Source: an uncultured Clostridia bacterium (GTDB lineage: Bacteria > Bacillota > Clostridia > Christensenellales > UBA1242). From it: a DNA stretch of 10,526 bases. Where the stretch lies: contig CANDFN010000034.1 in NCBI GenBank assembly GCA_947384015.1, positions 1 to 10,526 on the forward strand, in the 5' to 3' direction. The position numbers and the translations under genes were made by a program. The first letter of the stretch is position 1. Each line of letters begins with the position of its first letter. This document shows, piece by piece, positions 1 to 7,130 of the stretch. Under the pieces are notes generated by a model, which saw only the letters and a list, made by a program, of their open reading frames with translations, ran no database searches and was not told where the DNA came from.

Positions 1-374
1 TAAAATGCAAATGCTGCGATGGCTATTGCAATAATTAAATTATATTTAAAGTTAGATGGAAAAAACATTTGGGCAATAGTATATGCAATGTAAAAGATAC
101 TAGAAATAGCTAATATTGCTCCACCACGAATATACGCATGAATATCCTTAATATTTTCTTTATTGTGTTTTAGTCCATGTGCACAATTATGCTTAACGTA
201 GCCTATAAACATACTATAAATTGCTATAGCAATAAGAAAATAAGAACGGAAAACAATACCAACCAAAATTTTAAACAAAAAATAGAACAGGCCTTTAATT
301 AAGGAGAGTCTGCCATAAAATATAATTTTTTTCTCTTCCGGAATTTTTCTAAACCATTTTATAGGATTAAACAT
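1..374 (-). CDS. Hypothetical membrane protein, 3' end cut off by window edge
   Basis: An open frame runs from ATG at 374 to the left edge (124 full codons, no stop). The protein begins MFNPIKWFRKIPEEKK, a basic, probably cytoplasmic tail. Hydrophobic stretches follow at about residues 28-58 (one or two membrane passes), 85-105 and 111-124. A loop at about 60-83 is hydrophilic and rich in His, Lys and Asn. I do not recognise the family and assign no function. It is a real gene rather than a shadow because it is long, on the same strand as its neighbours, and has a clear membrane-protein pattern. No Shine-Dalgarno sequence precedes the ATG. A weak promoter-like pair (TTATAA, 17 bp, TACAAT at 386-414) would give an almost leaderless mRNA, but I trust it little. 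A hairpin terminator separates the gene from proS upstream, so it is probably transcribed separately. Confidence 0.6.
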   Translation of the reverse strand, partial: MFNPIKWFRKIPEEKKIIFYGRLSLIKGLFYFLFKILVGIVFRSYFLIAIAIYSMFIGYVKHNCAHGLKHNKENIKDIHAYIRGGAILAISSIFYIAYTIAQMFFPSNFKYNLIIAIAIAAFAF

Positions 375-439
375 GTCTATATTTTATTGTATAATTAATT
401 TAGTAAATTTATAATTGTTTTTAAAAATTAGTTATATGT

Positions 440-481
440 AAAAAACAATATATAGACACTAGATATAGTGTGTTATATATT
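440..481 (-). terminator. Intrinsic terminator after proS
   Basis: A hairpin lies 21 bp past the proS stop. The core is ACACTA/TAGTGT around a 4-base loop (456-471). It is extended by AATATATA/TATATATT (447-454 and 474-481) across a small internal loop. On the minus strand it is followed by GTTTTTT (440-446). It probably ends the asp23-nusB-xseA-xseB-proS transcript. The stem is AT-rich, so strength is uncertain. Confidence 0.6.
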
Positions 482-501
482 GCTAATACATAATTTATTG
501 A

Positions 502-1929
502 TTAGTATTGTTTGCCAAAATAAACACGATATTTACTAGGTTTATTGCAATAAATGCATTTATGATTGCTGTCCATAGAATGGATTACGCGAGTTTTAAT
601 TGTGGTTTCGTTTTTAATTTGCTCTTCACATTCTTTTTCGCCACAATGATAGCTTAAAGCAACTTTACCTTGATTTACTTTCTCTACCATTGTTTTATAA
701 TCGTCTGTTTCAATTATTGCATTTTTCATGTTTTGTTCGGCTTGTTGATACATGTTATTTTGAATATCTTCTAAAACCTTAACAACTTCATCAACCACAT
801 TATTTAAATTGACTGTAAATTTTTCGTGAGTATCACGTCTAACCGCTGTAGCTACACCGTTTTCAATGTCTCTAGGCCCTATTTCTAAGCGAAGAGGAAC
901 GCCTTTCATTTCATACTCGTTAAATTTCCAACCTGGAGTATTGTTGCTATCATCTAATTTTACGCGACGGTTTCCTTTTATACTTAAACTTTTTTCTATC
1001 TCTTTACATTTATCAAGCACGCCATCTTTATGGCTTGCAATAGGAATAATTACAACTTGAATTGGTGCGACATGAGGAGGCATACGTAAACCGCGTTCAT
1101 CGCCATGTGTCATAACCAAAGCGCCAATAAGACGTGTAGACACACCCCAGCTTGAAGAATAACCATATTCTAGTTTTTCGTTTTTATTTAAGAATTTTAT
1201 CCCGCTTGCTTTTGCAAAATTTTGACCTAAATAATGGCTTGTGCCTGCTTGTAAGCATTTACCATCTTTCATAATTGCCTCTAAGCCATAAGTTTTAACT
1301 GCACCTGCAAATTTTTCTTTTTCAGTTTTTTGTCCAGTAAGCGTAGGTATGGCTAAAAACCATTGCATAAAGTGTTTATATTCTTCTAACATTTCTTTTG
1401 CATCATTATCTGCGCCTGCTTCATCAGGATAAACAGTATGACCTTCTTGCCATAAGAACTCGCTTGTGCGAAGGAATGGGCGTGTTGTTTTTTCCCACCT
1501 AACGACATTACACCATTGATTCAATTTCATAGGTAAAACTCTATAAGATTTAAACCATTTTGCAAACATCTCGCAAATAATTGTTTCACTTGTTGGACGA
1601 ACAATTAAGTTTTCAGTTAACTTCTCCCCACCAGCATGAGTAACAACAGCAACCTCTGGTGCAAAACCCTCTACATGCTCTGCTTCGCGTTTTAAATAGC
1701 TTTCTGGTATAAACATAGGGAAATATGCATTTTGAACCCCCCTATTTCTAAATTGGCAGTTTAAATAATTTTGTATATTTTCCCAAATGGCATAACCATA
1801 AGGTTTTATTACCATTGTGCCTTTAACAGGACCATAATCTACCATATCTGTTTTTAGCACTACATCTGTATACCACTGTGAAAAATTATTGTTAATGTCT
1901 GCAATCTCGTTTACAAATTCTTTAGCCAT
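502..1929 (-). CDS. proS: Prolyl-tRNA synthetase, short (archaeal/eukaryote-like) type
   Basis: This class II synthetase charges tRNA-Pro with proline in the cytoplasm. The 475-residue protein has motif 1 around GPVKGTMVIKPYG (33-45), RPTSE (111-115), motif 2 in RPFLRTSEFLWQEGHT (150-165), the proline-loop region TSHYLGQNFA (230-239) and motif 3 in HGDERGLRMPPHVAP (275-289). The anticodon-binding domain follows at about 290-400. The C-terminal domain has four cysteines (429, 434, 458, 461) suited to zinc, and the chain ends in tyrosine, as in the Thermus-type enzyme. It lacks the long editing insertion of the E. coli type. I chose ATG at 1929 because AAAAAGGAG sits 7 nt upstream; an in-frame start at 1950 would lie deeper in xseB and adds MIKRRKR. 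The start overlaps the xseB end by 8 bp (AATGGCTAA), so translation is probably coupled. Confidence 0.96.
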   Translation of the reverse strand: MAKEFVNEIADINNNFSQWYTDVVLKTDMVDYGPVKGTMVIKPYGYAIWENIQNYLNCQFRNRGVQNAYFPMFIPESYLKREAEHVEGFAPEVAVVTHAGGEKLTENLIVRPTSETIICEMFAKWFKSYRVLPMKLNQWCNVVRWEKTTRPFLRTSEFLWQEGHTVYPDEAGADNDAKEMLEEYKHFMQWFLAIPTLTGQKTEKEKFAGAVKTYGLEAIMKDGKCLQAGTSHYLGQNFAKASGIKFLNKNEKLEYGYSSSWGVSTRLIGALVMTHGDERGLRMPPHVAPIQVVIIPIASHKDGVLDKCKEIEKSLSIKGNRRVKLDDSNNTPGWKFNEYEMKGVPLRLEIGPRDIENGVATAVRRDTHEKFTVNLNNVVDEVVKVLEDIQNNMYQQAEQNMKNAIIETDDYKTMVEKVNQGKVALSYHCGEKECEEQIKNETTIKTRVIHSMDSNHKCIYCNKPSKYRVYFGKQY

Positions 1930-2119
1930 TCTCTTTCTCCTTTTTATCAAAGTCTTTTTTTATCATGGTAATCTTACCCTTTGCTTTCTCTAATTCTTCC
2001 AAACAAAGCTTTGCAAGTTTACTACCCTCTTCATATAGTTTCAAGCTTTCGTCAAGAGTTACGCCTTTTTCTAAAAGAGAGGCAATTTCTTCTAATCTCT
2101 TAATGTTTTTCTCTAACAT
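1922..2119 (-). CDS. xseB: Exodeoxyribonuclease VII small subunit
   Basis: This is the small subunit of exonuclease VII, which with XseA degrades single-stranded DNA to short acid-soluble oligonucleotides. The 65-residue length is normal for the family (about 60-80). The sequence is almost entirely helical and charged, with the typical pattern KRLEEIASLLEKGVTLDESL followed by LYEEGSKLAKLCLEELEKAK (about residues 7-46). ATG at 2119 has AAGGAG 7 nt upstream. The start lies inside the last codons of xseA (20-bp overlap) and the end overlaps proS by 8 bp. This places it in a coupled xseA-xseB-proS run and supports stoichiometric production with XseA. Confidence 0.93.
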   Translation of the reverse strand: MLEKNIKRLEEIASLLEKGVTLDESLKLYEEGSKLAKLCLEELEKAKGKITMIKKDFDKKEKENG

Positions 2120-3293
2120 TGAATTTCTCCTTTTGAATTATTTTAGCATTATATTTAACATTTTCTGTTATTATATCAACAACATCTCCAACTTTAGTAT
2201 TTTCATCAGTTATTGGCTTATTGTCACTATTTAACACATACGAATAACCAGATTTTAAAATACGTAGCGGGCTTAATTTGTCTAATATATTTATCATTTT
2301 ATCTACCGCATGAGTAGATGTTTGATATATGTTTTCTGTTAATGATTTTATTTGATTATAATAATTTACAACAGACAATTTATTATCGTTTACAATGTCA
2401 TTAATTTGATTTTCTATGTTTAATGTTGTGGTTTTTAATTTGTTGTTAAGTTCATTGTATACATTTTCTACATTACTAGAAATTGTATAGTTTAAATTGT
2501 TAATATAACTTTTAAGTTCTTGAATATCATAAGTAACAAGTTCAGCTGCCGCACTTGGTGTAGGCGCACGCAAATCGGCAACGAAATCTAAAATAGAGAA
2601 ATCTGTTTCATGCCCTACAGCGCTAATAAGCGGTTTATTGCAAATAAATGCAACTCTTGCAAGTTCTTCGCTATTAAATGGTGATAAGTCTTCAATACTG
2701 CCGCCACCACGTGCAACTATAACAACGTCTACATCGCTGTAATTATCAAAATAAGTTATACCTTCTATAAGCTGTTGAACAGCGTAATTACCTTGAACTT
2801 GAGCATCGTAAACGTAAATATCTAAATTTGGGTTACGTCTAGAGGTTACATTTTTTATATCTTGTAAAACAGCGCCTGTGCTGCTTGTAACAACTCCTAT
2901 AGAATTAATAAATCTCGGCAGTGGAATTTTGTTTTCTTTATCAAATAAGCCTTCTTTATCAAGCTTATCTTTTAATTCTAAAAACTGCTTATACAGTTCG
3001 CCCTGACCGCTAAACTTAATTTCATAAACATTTAATGATAACTTTCCGCCTTTAGGGTAATATTTAATATTGCCACGGCATTCTATCATGTCGCCCACAT
3101 TGTAATTTTGTTTTGCGCCAAACTGAACACAACTTAAAAGGTTGTCCGCATCTTTTATAGTAAAATAAGCAATACCACGCGTAATAGAAAAACTAGACAA
3201 CTCTCCCGATACGGTAACGTCCTCTAACAGAACCTCGTTGTCTATTATGTCTTTAATAATTCGGTTTATTTGGCTAACTGTAAAAACTTTCAT
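2100..3293 (-). CDS. xseA: Exodeoxyribonuclease VII large subunit
   Basis: This is the catalytic subunit of exonuclease VII. The 397-residue protein starts with an OB-fold single-strand-binding domain (about 1-100, including VSGELSSFS and AYFTIKD). The catalytic core follows: GVVTSSTGAVLQDI (133-146), RGGGSIEDLSPFN (195-207), and GHETDFSILDFVADLRAPTPSAAAE (227-251, including the conserved GHE, D and RAPTPSAAAE). A coiled-coil region spans about 255-340, where XseB subunits would dock. The C-terminal segment (SPLRILKSGYSYV and VGDVVDI) is also typical. The ATG shares one base with the nusB stop (TAATG). There is no good Shine-Dalgarno sequence, so translation probably depends on ribosomes finishing nusB. 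Length is close to, or slightly below, the family norm of about 400-450. Confidence 0.96.
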   Translation of the reverse strand: MKVFTVSQINRIIKDIIDNEVLLEDVTVSGELSSFSITRGIAYFTIKDADNLLSCVQFGAKQNYNVGDMIECRGNIKYYPKGGKLSLNVYEIKFSGQGELYKQFLELKDKLDKEGLFDKENKIPLPRFINSIGVVTSSTGAVLQDIKNVTSRRNPNLDIYVYDAQVQGNYAVQQLIEGITYFDNYSDVDVVIVARGGGSIEDLSPFNSEELARVAFICNKPLISAVGHETDFSILDFVADLRAPTPSAAAELVTYDIQELKSYINNLNYTISSNVENVYNELNNKLKTTTLNIENQINDIVNDNKLSVVNYYNQIKSLTENIYQTSTHAVDKMINILDKLSPLRILKSGYSYVLNSDNKPITDENTKVGDVVDIITENVKYNAKIIQKEKFNVREKH

Positions 3294-3670
3294 TACTTAA
3301 AGATATCGGCAAGAACACCGTTTATGAATTTTGGGCTTTTTTCTGTAGAGAACTTTTTTGCAAGTTCAACTGCTTCGTTTATAACAACTTCTTTAGGGTT
3401 TTCTTTTATATAATTTAATTCTATAATTGCTACAACCAAAATTGCAAGGTCTATTTTATATAACCTATCTACAGTATAACCTTTTAAATGATTTGTAAGT
3501 AACTGATTAATTTCTGAATAATGAGCACCAAAATTATTTAGTATATTACTAGTAAAATTTAAATCAGCCTCATTAGCTTTATCAAACATATTTGTATTGT
3601 ATTCTTCTGGATTAAAGAATTTTGAATAGATTGTTTTAAATGCTAACTCTCTTGCGTCAGAGCGTTTCAT
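3293..3670 (-). CDS. nusB: Transcription antitermination protein NusB
   Basis: NusB pairs with NusE (ribosomal protein S10) on boxA RNA and supports antitermination, mainly of rRNA operons. The 125-residue protein has the helical NusB fold signature: RSDARELAFKTIYS near the start (3-16), DRLYKIDLAILVVAIIEL (68-85) and VVINEAVELAKKFSTEKSPKFINGVL (95-120), the most conserved part of the family. I chose ATG at 3670 because TAGGAGG stands just upstream. A longer frame from TTG at 3688 would translate the ribosome-binding site itself. It follows the asp23-family gene, as in Bacillus, and is coupled to xseA by TAATG. A terminator-like hairpin lies directly before its ribosome-binding site. Confidence 0.95.
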   Translation of the reverse strand: MKRSDARELAFKTIYSKFFNPEEYNTNMFDKANEADLNFTSNILNNFGAHYSEINQLLTNHLKGYTVDRLYKIDLAILVVAIIELNYIKENPKEVVINEAVELAKKFSTEKSPKFINGVLADIFK

Positions 3671-3686
3671 ATTTCCTCCTAAATGC

Positions 3687-3711
3687 AAAAAACTCTCTTA
3701 TTAAAGAGTTT
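3687..3711 (-). terminator. Terminator-like hairpin between asp23-family gene and nusB
   Basis: On the minus strand AAACTCT (3705-3711) pairs with AGAGTTT (3690-3696) around an 8-base loop, and the T run spans 3687-3692. The hairpin overlaps the stop of the upstream gene and ends about 7 nt before the nusB ribosome-binding site. I see no promoter between hairpin and nusB. It may therefore act as a leaky attenuator or processing site rather than a full stop. The stem is short. Confidence 0.4.
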
Positions 3712-4060
3712 CTGCTTTTTTTGCATCTCTAATATGGACATTTATTGCTTTAATTTTAATAGGTAAAAGAGATGTTATGCCATTTTTTACATTTTGCTGA
3801 ATCATATAAACCGTTTCGTTTACTTCACAATCTGTTTTTACAACCACATATAAATCTATTACAACTCCAAGGTTTGTATATTTAATTTTAACTCCTTTAC
3901 CAATATTTGGATTAAAGAACCTTCTTAAAAACAACCTTTTGGGTTGATACATATCAACTACGCTTTGTATTTCTTTTGTGGCCAAACAGATGATAGAAAC
4001 CACCATGTTTTTATTTATATATGTGTTGGCTTCGCCATTAATTTTAGAATTTTCAGACAT
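3701..4060 (-). CDS. Asp23/Gls24 family protein (YqhY-like)
   Basis: The 119-residue protein fits the Asp23/Gls24 envelope-stress family: an N-terminal helix-strand start (INKNMVVSIICLATKEIQSV, about 16-35), then GKGVKIKYTNLGVVIDLYVVVK (54-75) with the alternating pattern of the family, then VNETVYMIQQNVKNGI (80-95) and a strand KIKAINVHIRDA (102-113). In Bacillus the YqhY member of this family sits just before nusB and has been linked to fatty-acid (acetyl-CoA carboxylase) control. Here the accB-accC genes that usually precede it are absent, so that role is only possible. The start at 4060 has AGAGGT 6 nt upstream and is preceded by a good promoter. No signal peptide or membrane segment is seen, so it is probably cytoplasmic. 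Confidence 0.85.
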   Translation of the reverse strand: MSENSKINGEANTYINKNMVVSIICLATKEIQSVVDMYQPKRLFLRRFFNPNIGKGVKIKYTNLGVVIDLYVVVKTDCEVNETVYMIQQNVKNGITSLLPIKIKAINVHIRDAKKAETL

Positions 4061-4077
4061 ATATTTACCTCTTATGT

Positions 4078-4106
4078 ATTATAGCATATTAATTTTTATT
4101 TAGCAA
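4078..4106 (-). promoter_or_regulatory. Sigma-A-type promoter for asp23-nusB-xseA-xseB-proS
   Basis: On the minus strand TTGCTA (4101-4106), a 17-bp spacer and a perfect TATAAT (4078-4083) are found, with an extended -10 TG. The expected start is near 4071, at the ribosome-binding site, giving a leader of only about 11 nt. It lies in the 57-bp gap after spoIIIAH, so it would drive the housekeeping block independently of sporulation. Confidence 0.8.
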
Positions 4107-4117
4107 TCAAATAAATA

Positions 4118-4603
4118 CTACTCACTAGGAAGAATTATAATTTTATCTAAATCAACATTTAATTGTGTAACAACAATAGAAGTAATTTGAGCAACTTCTT
4201 CTTTTGATAGTTCTGCACTTTTAACAAACACATTTACATTGTTGCTAGAAGTTGTAATAACACAATCAGCAAAGCCTTTGCCTTTTATAATTCCTTCTGT
4301 AACCAATTCTTTTTCCATTTGTGCAATTAATGCCATTTTATTTACTTCAGCTTCTTCTTTTGCTGTTGTTGAAGAAGATGCACTTGCTATAATAGAATCG
4401 TAAAATTGAATTTCTTGAGTGCGTGTTGCTTCACGTTCACTTCTGTATGTAGCATAAAAGCTTGCACTGCTAGTGCTTGTCTCTGTAACCCTACCATCAC
4501 TTAGACTGCTATTTAAAGCCACATTAACAAAACCTGTAACTAAAAGCAAAGCCACCATAACAGATAAGATTACAATTTTCTTTTTCTTTGTCATATTTTT
4601 CAT
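4118..4603 (-). CDS. spoIIIAH: Stage III sporulation protein AH
   Basis: SpoIIIAH is a mother-cell membrane protein whose extracellular domain binds forespore SpoIIQ across the intermembrane space. It resembles YscJ/FliF ring-building proteins. The 161-residue protein has a basic start (MKNMTKKKKI), one membrane segment (about 10-30), a Ser/Thr-rich linker (32-55), then a helix from about 52 to 105. The C-terminal ring-building fold holds GFADCVITTSSNNVNVFVKS (110-129), a second helix from about 131 to 147 and a final strand KIIILPS. It is shorter than the Bacillus protein (about 218 residues), mainly between the membrane segment and the ring-building domain. The start is supported by TAGGAGG 4 nt upstream. 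It is the last spoIIIA gene, 8 bp after spoIIIAG. SpoIIQ is not encoded in this window. Confidence 0.92.
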   Translation of the reverse strand: MKNMTKKKKIVILSVMVALLLVTGFVNVALNSSLSDGRVTETSTSSASFYATYRSEREATRTQEIQFYDSIIASASSSTTAKEEAEVNKMALIAQMEKELVTEGIIKGKGFADCVITTSSNNVNVFVKSAELSKEEVAQITSIVVTQLNVDLDKIIILPSE

Positions 4604-4611
4604 AAATCCTC

Positions 4612-5052
4612 CTATTCACTTGATAAAATTTGTATATTTCCTCTTGTAATTTCTAACACTGCCTCAACAGCTTGCAACACCTTCATTTTTAGCGAAATGT
4701 CATTAACACCTTTTGCTGTTACAACTACGCCCTTTATTGCAGGCATCCCGTCTAAGCTTATTTTAGAATCTGTTACATTTGCGCTAGTCATGTCCAAAGT
4801 TATCATTACATGGACATTGCTAACCCCGGCTATATTAGACAGTGTTTTTTCTAAATTGGTTTCTAAATTGTCTATATATGAAGATATAGTAATTTCATTT
4901 GTATTATTGCTTGAAGATACCTTTGTTGTTTTTGTTGTTGATAGATATATCAGTAGAAGTATTACAATAAATAATATGGCGATATAAATTTCAATATGCT
5001 TAATTTTTTTAAGTTTGTCCCAAAATTTAAATTTACTTTCTTTTTCATTCAT
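4612..5052 (-). CDS. spoIIIAG: Stage III sporulation protein AG, unusually short
   Basis: SpoIIIAG forms a large ring in the space between mother cell and forespore. This 146-residue protein has a basic cytoplasmic start, one membrane segment (about 20-38), a polar linker and a ring-building domain: helix YIDNLETNLEKTLSNI (59-74), strand NVHVMITL (79-86), then AIKGVVVTAKG (105-115), a helix from about 118 to 134 and the strand NIQIL. In Bacillus (about 229 residues) a long beta-rich insertion lies between the first strand and the KGVVVVA-type strand. Here only about 18 residues (87-104) join them, so that insertion appears absent. The reading frame is intact with flanking motifs preserved, so this is not a frameshift. 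The start overlaps spoIIIAF by 8 bp; GAGGT lies about 11 nt upstream. Confidence 0.9.
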   Translation of the reverse strand: MNEKESKFKFWDKLKKIKHIEIYIAILFIVILLLIYLSTTKTTKVSSSNNTNEITISSYIDNLETNLEKTLSNIAGVSNVHVMITLDMTSANVTDSKISLDGMPAIKGVVVTAKGVNDISLKMKVLQAVEAVLEITRGNIQILSSE

Positions 5053-5521
5053 AAAAGATTATTACCTCTTTATCTAAATTTGCAATCTCTTTAATAATGT
5101 TAGTAGCGATTTCATGTCTATTATTATGCACATTCCCACTAGAACTTGACAGGTTCGTAAAATCAACATTACAAGAATTTATTTGTAAATTGTCTAATTC
5201 TTGCGAAAAGTTAAGTTTTATCTCCACATTGTTTAGCCCCTCTTCTTTTAAGCGGTTTTTAATTTCTTCCTGCATTGCATTAACCTTCATCTTAGAAATG
5301 TAGTTTAAAAGATTCTCGTTTACTTCATAGTCGTTGTAAGAAAATTCGTAATTACTCCAATTTTTAAATAAATTGATTACAGGGCTTGCAATGACAAGCA
5401 CAACAAAAATACCATATACACTTTTAATAAATTTACTTATGTTGCCAGTTGGAATTATTATATCTATAAAAACACCAACCACAACAATACCCAAAATTGA
5501 TAAAATATAACCACTCATCAT
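5045..5521 (-). CDS. spoIIIAF: Stage III sporulation protein AF
   Basis: This is a mother-cell membrane component of the SpoIIIA-SpoIIQ channel. The 158-residue protein has two membrane segments (about 5-22 and 33-52, the latter ending SPVINLF, a conserved feature) and a soluble domain from about 65 to the end. That domain holds a long helix (NENLLNYISKMKVNAMQEEI) and an NVEIKLNF strand, consistent with the ring-building fold of AF. It is shorter than the Bacillus homologue (about 206). The first ATG overlaps the spoIIIAE stop as ATGA. A second ATG follows immediately and is better spaced from GGTGAT, so the true start may be one codon later. Confidence 0.92.
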   Translation of the reverse strand: MMSGYILSILGIVVVGVFIDIIIPTGNISKFIKSVYGIFVVLVIASPVINLFKNWSNYEFSYNDYEVNENLLNYISKMKVNAMQEEIKNRLKEEGLNNVEIKLNFSQELDNLQINSCNVDFTNLSSSSGNVHNNRHEIATNIIKEIANLDKEVIIFYE

Positions 5522-6741
5522 ATCACCACATTAGAGGTTGTCATAATTAAACCTATAGATATTAAATACATAAAACTTATAACTATTAAACAAGTGGAAA
5601 GCATTGTAACACACTTAGAAACCGACATTAAAAAATTGCTAGTTTTGCTATTACCCATAGGTTGTAATATTGCAGATACAAGTTTTAAAAGTAAACTAAA
5701 TATTGCAATTTGAATTATTGGAGAGATTATTGTATTTATTATTAGCAATAGTCCTACCAAGCCAACAGCATTTTTTATAAGCATTGTGCTAGACAAAATA
5801 ATATCCATACCGTCGGACAAATAACCGCCTACTAATGGCACATAACTACGGATTGTGTATTTAGTTGTGCGTATGCTTAAACTGTCAAAGCTACCAGCAG
5901 AAATTCCTTGTATAGTAAATATTGCAAAAAACAAAGTAAACACAAGCCCAATACACCATTTAAATAAGCTAGATATAAATCCATTCAGTTTATCTAATTT
6001 AATGTTGTCGCTAAAATTGGATATAATAGAAATAACAAAACTAAATGTAAACATTGGCAGTATTAAAAATTTAAAAAAGTCTCCAATGTATGTAGAAATA
6101 ATTGCCACTATTGGTTGGTATACCCCAACACTTAATTTTGCACCCAATGCAGTCATTAAAGTTAACAGTATTGGAAACAGAACATTCATTTGTGTTGTCA
6201 TGCTATTAATGGATGCAGTTGTAATAGTTGTTAAGCTTGTTATTAAACCAATACAAATAATTGCAACTGCTAAAAAACAAACTAAATGAATTAACCCAGA
6301 GGTTGATTTTTCGTTAAACTTGCTTTTAACTCCATTTAGTAAATTGCTAATAACTCCTATTGCAATTATTAGTGAAAGAAGCGGAAGAAAGCGAACTATC
6401 TGCTCTATTATTATAGACAGTAAACTTGATATAAAAGACTTATAGTTGATTGCATTTTCACCAGATATTATTGAATAAAGTTTGCTTTTTATATTATCTA
6501 TAGAAAACAAATTTGTATTGCTTTCGTTAAACTCTGCAATAACCGAATTTAAGCCAGAAAAGTCTATGTTGTCTATTTCTTCAATTATGGTTGTAGATAG
6601 TTCTTCGCTTATTTCTACAATCTCGTTGTTTGCAGAAAATGTTTTAAGTGGAGTTACAATACAAAACAGAGCAAGCAAAACAGACATAGCGATAATTGTA
6701 ATTTTATTTCCATTATGTTTTTTGTTGTATGCTTTTATCAT
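5518..6741 (-). CDS. spoIIIAE: Stage III sporulation protein AE, polytopic membrane protein
   Basis: SpoIIIAE is the largest integral membrane part of the SpoIIIA complex and probably forms part of the export gate with AB, AC and AD. The 407 residues match the family norm (about 400). The N-terminus resembles a signal peptide (basic start, hydrophobic 13-34, then SANNE). An acidic extracytoplasmic region spans about 37-100. Many membrane segments follow, roughly at 105-137, 151-172, 185-200, 208-240, 258-280, 325-360 and 380-402. The family's best conserved block is present: SFDSLSIRTTKYTIRSYVPL (284-303) followed by VGGYLSDGMD and LIKNAVGLVGLL. The start overlaps the spoIIIAD stop as ATGA, with GGGG upstream, and the stop overlaps spoIIIAF the same way, so production should be coupled. 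Confidence 0.95.
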   Translation of the reverse strand: MIKAYNKKHNGNKITIIAMSVLLALFCIVTPLKTFSANNEIVEISEELSTTIIEEIDNIDFSGLNSVIAEFNESNTNLFSIDNIKSKLYSIISGENAINYKSFISSLLSIIIEQIVRFLPLLSLIIAIGVISNLLNGVKSKFNEKSTSGLIHLVCFLAVAIICIGLITSLTTITTASINSMTTQMNVLFPILLTLMTALGAKLSVGVYQPIVAIISTYIGDFFKFLILPMFTFSFVISIISNFSDNIKLDKLNGFISSLFKWCIGLVFTLFFAIFTIQGISAGSFDSLSIRTTKYTIRSYVPLVGGYLSDGMDIILSSTMLIKNAVGLVGLLLIINTIISPIIQIAIFSLLLKLVSAILQPMGNSKTSNFLMSVSKCVTMLSTCLIVISFMYLISIGLIMTTSNVVI

Positions 6742-7124
6742 AGCAACCCCATAATTAAATCTATTACACTATTTATTATTGGCAAAGCCACAAGGAGAAT
6801 TATAAGTTTACCAACAAAAAGTATTTTATCTGCAATACTGCTTGCTCCAGCATCTGCACACACATTTGCTCCAAATTCTGTTATATAGCCTATTGCTATT
6901 ATTTTAAATATTGGAAGAAGAATATTAGTGTTAACACCCGTCTTTTCAAAAATTGAATAAAAATTTGAAATGACAGAATTTAATGTGTTAACAGCCATTA
7001 TTACAATTAGAATACTGCCTGCTATTGAAATAATCATGGCAATTTCTGGCTTGGTTTGTTTTATAATTATATGAGCAAAAACTGTAATTAAAGCAACACC
7101 TATTATTTTTACTAAATCTGCCAT
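6738..7124 (-). CDS. spoIIIAD: Stage III sporulation protein AD
   Basis: This is a small polytopic membrane protein of the SpoIIIA complex, suggested to resemble export-gate parts of type III secretion systems. The 128 residues match the family. It has hydrophobic segments at about 6-22, 26-50, 62-82 and 100-126, with the family-like stretch LLPIFKIIAIGYITEFGANVC (68-88) and ADAGASSIADKI (89-100). I chose ATG at 7124, preceded by AGGTGATT; a GTG at 7130 in frame would start inside that site. There is a 6-bp gap after spoIIIAC and a 4-bp overlap with spoIIIAE. Confidence 0.93.
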   Translation of the reverse strand: MADLVKIIGVALITVFAHIIIKQTKPEIAMIISIAGSILIVIMAVNTLNSVISNFYSIFEKTGVNTNILLPIFKIIAIGYITEFGANVCADAGASSIADKILFVGKLIILLVALPIINSVIDLIMGLL

Positions 7125-7130
7125 AATCAC

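Noticed and set aside
1930..1950. Longer proS start adding MIKRRKR
   Set aside because: It would contain the AAGGAG ribosome-binding site and overlap xseB further; ATG at 1929 matches the family start.
3671..3688. Longer nusB start at TTG 3688
   Set aside because: Those codons are the TAGGAGG ribosome-binding site; the family begins at MKRSDARELAF.
5855..6289. Plus-strand open frame of 144 codons and other plus-strand frames
   Set aside because: All lie opposite clear minus-strand genes, without ribosome-binding sites or recognisable products; AT-rich coding sequence with few stops in the antisense frame explains them.
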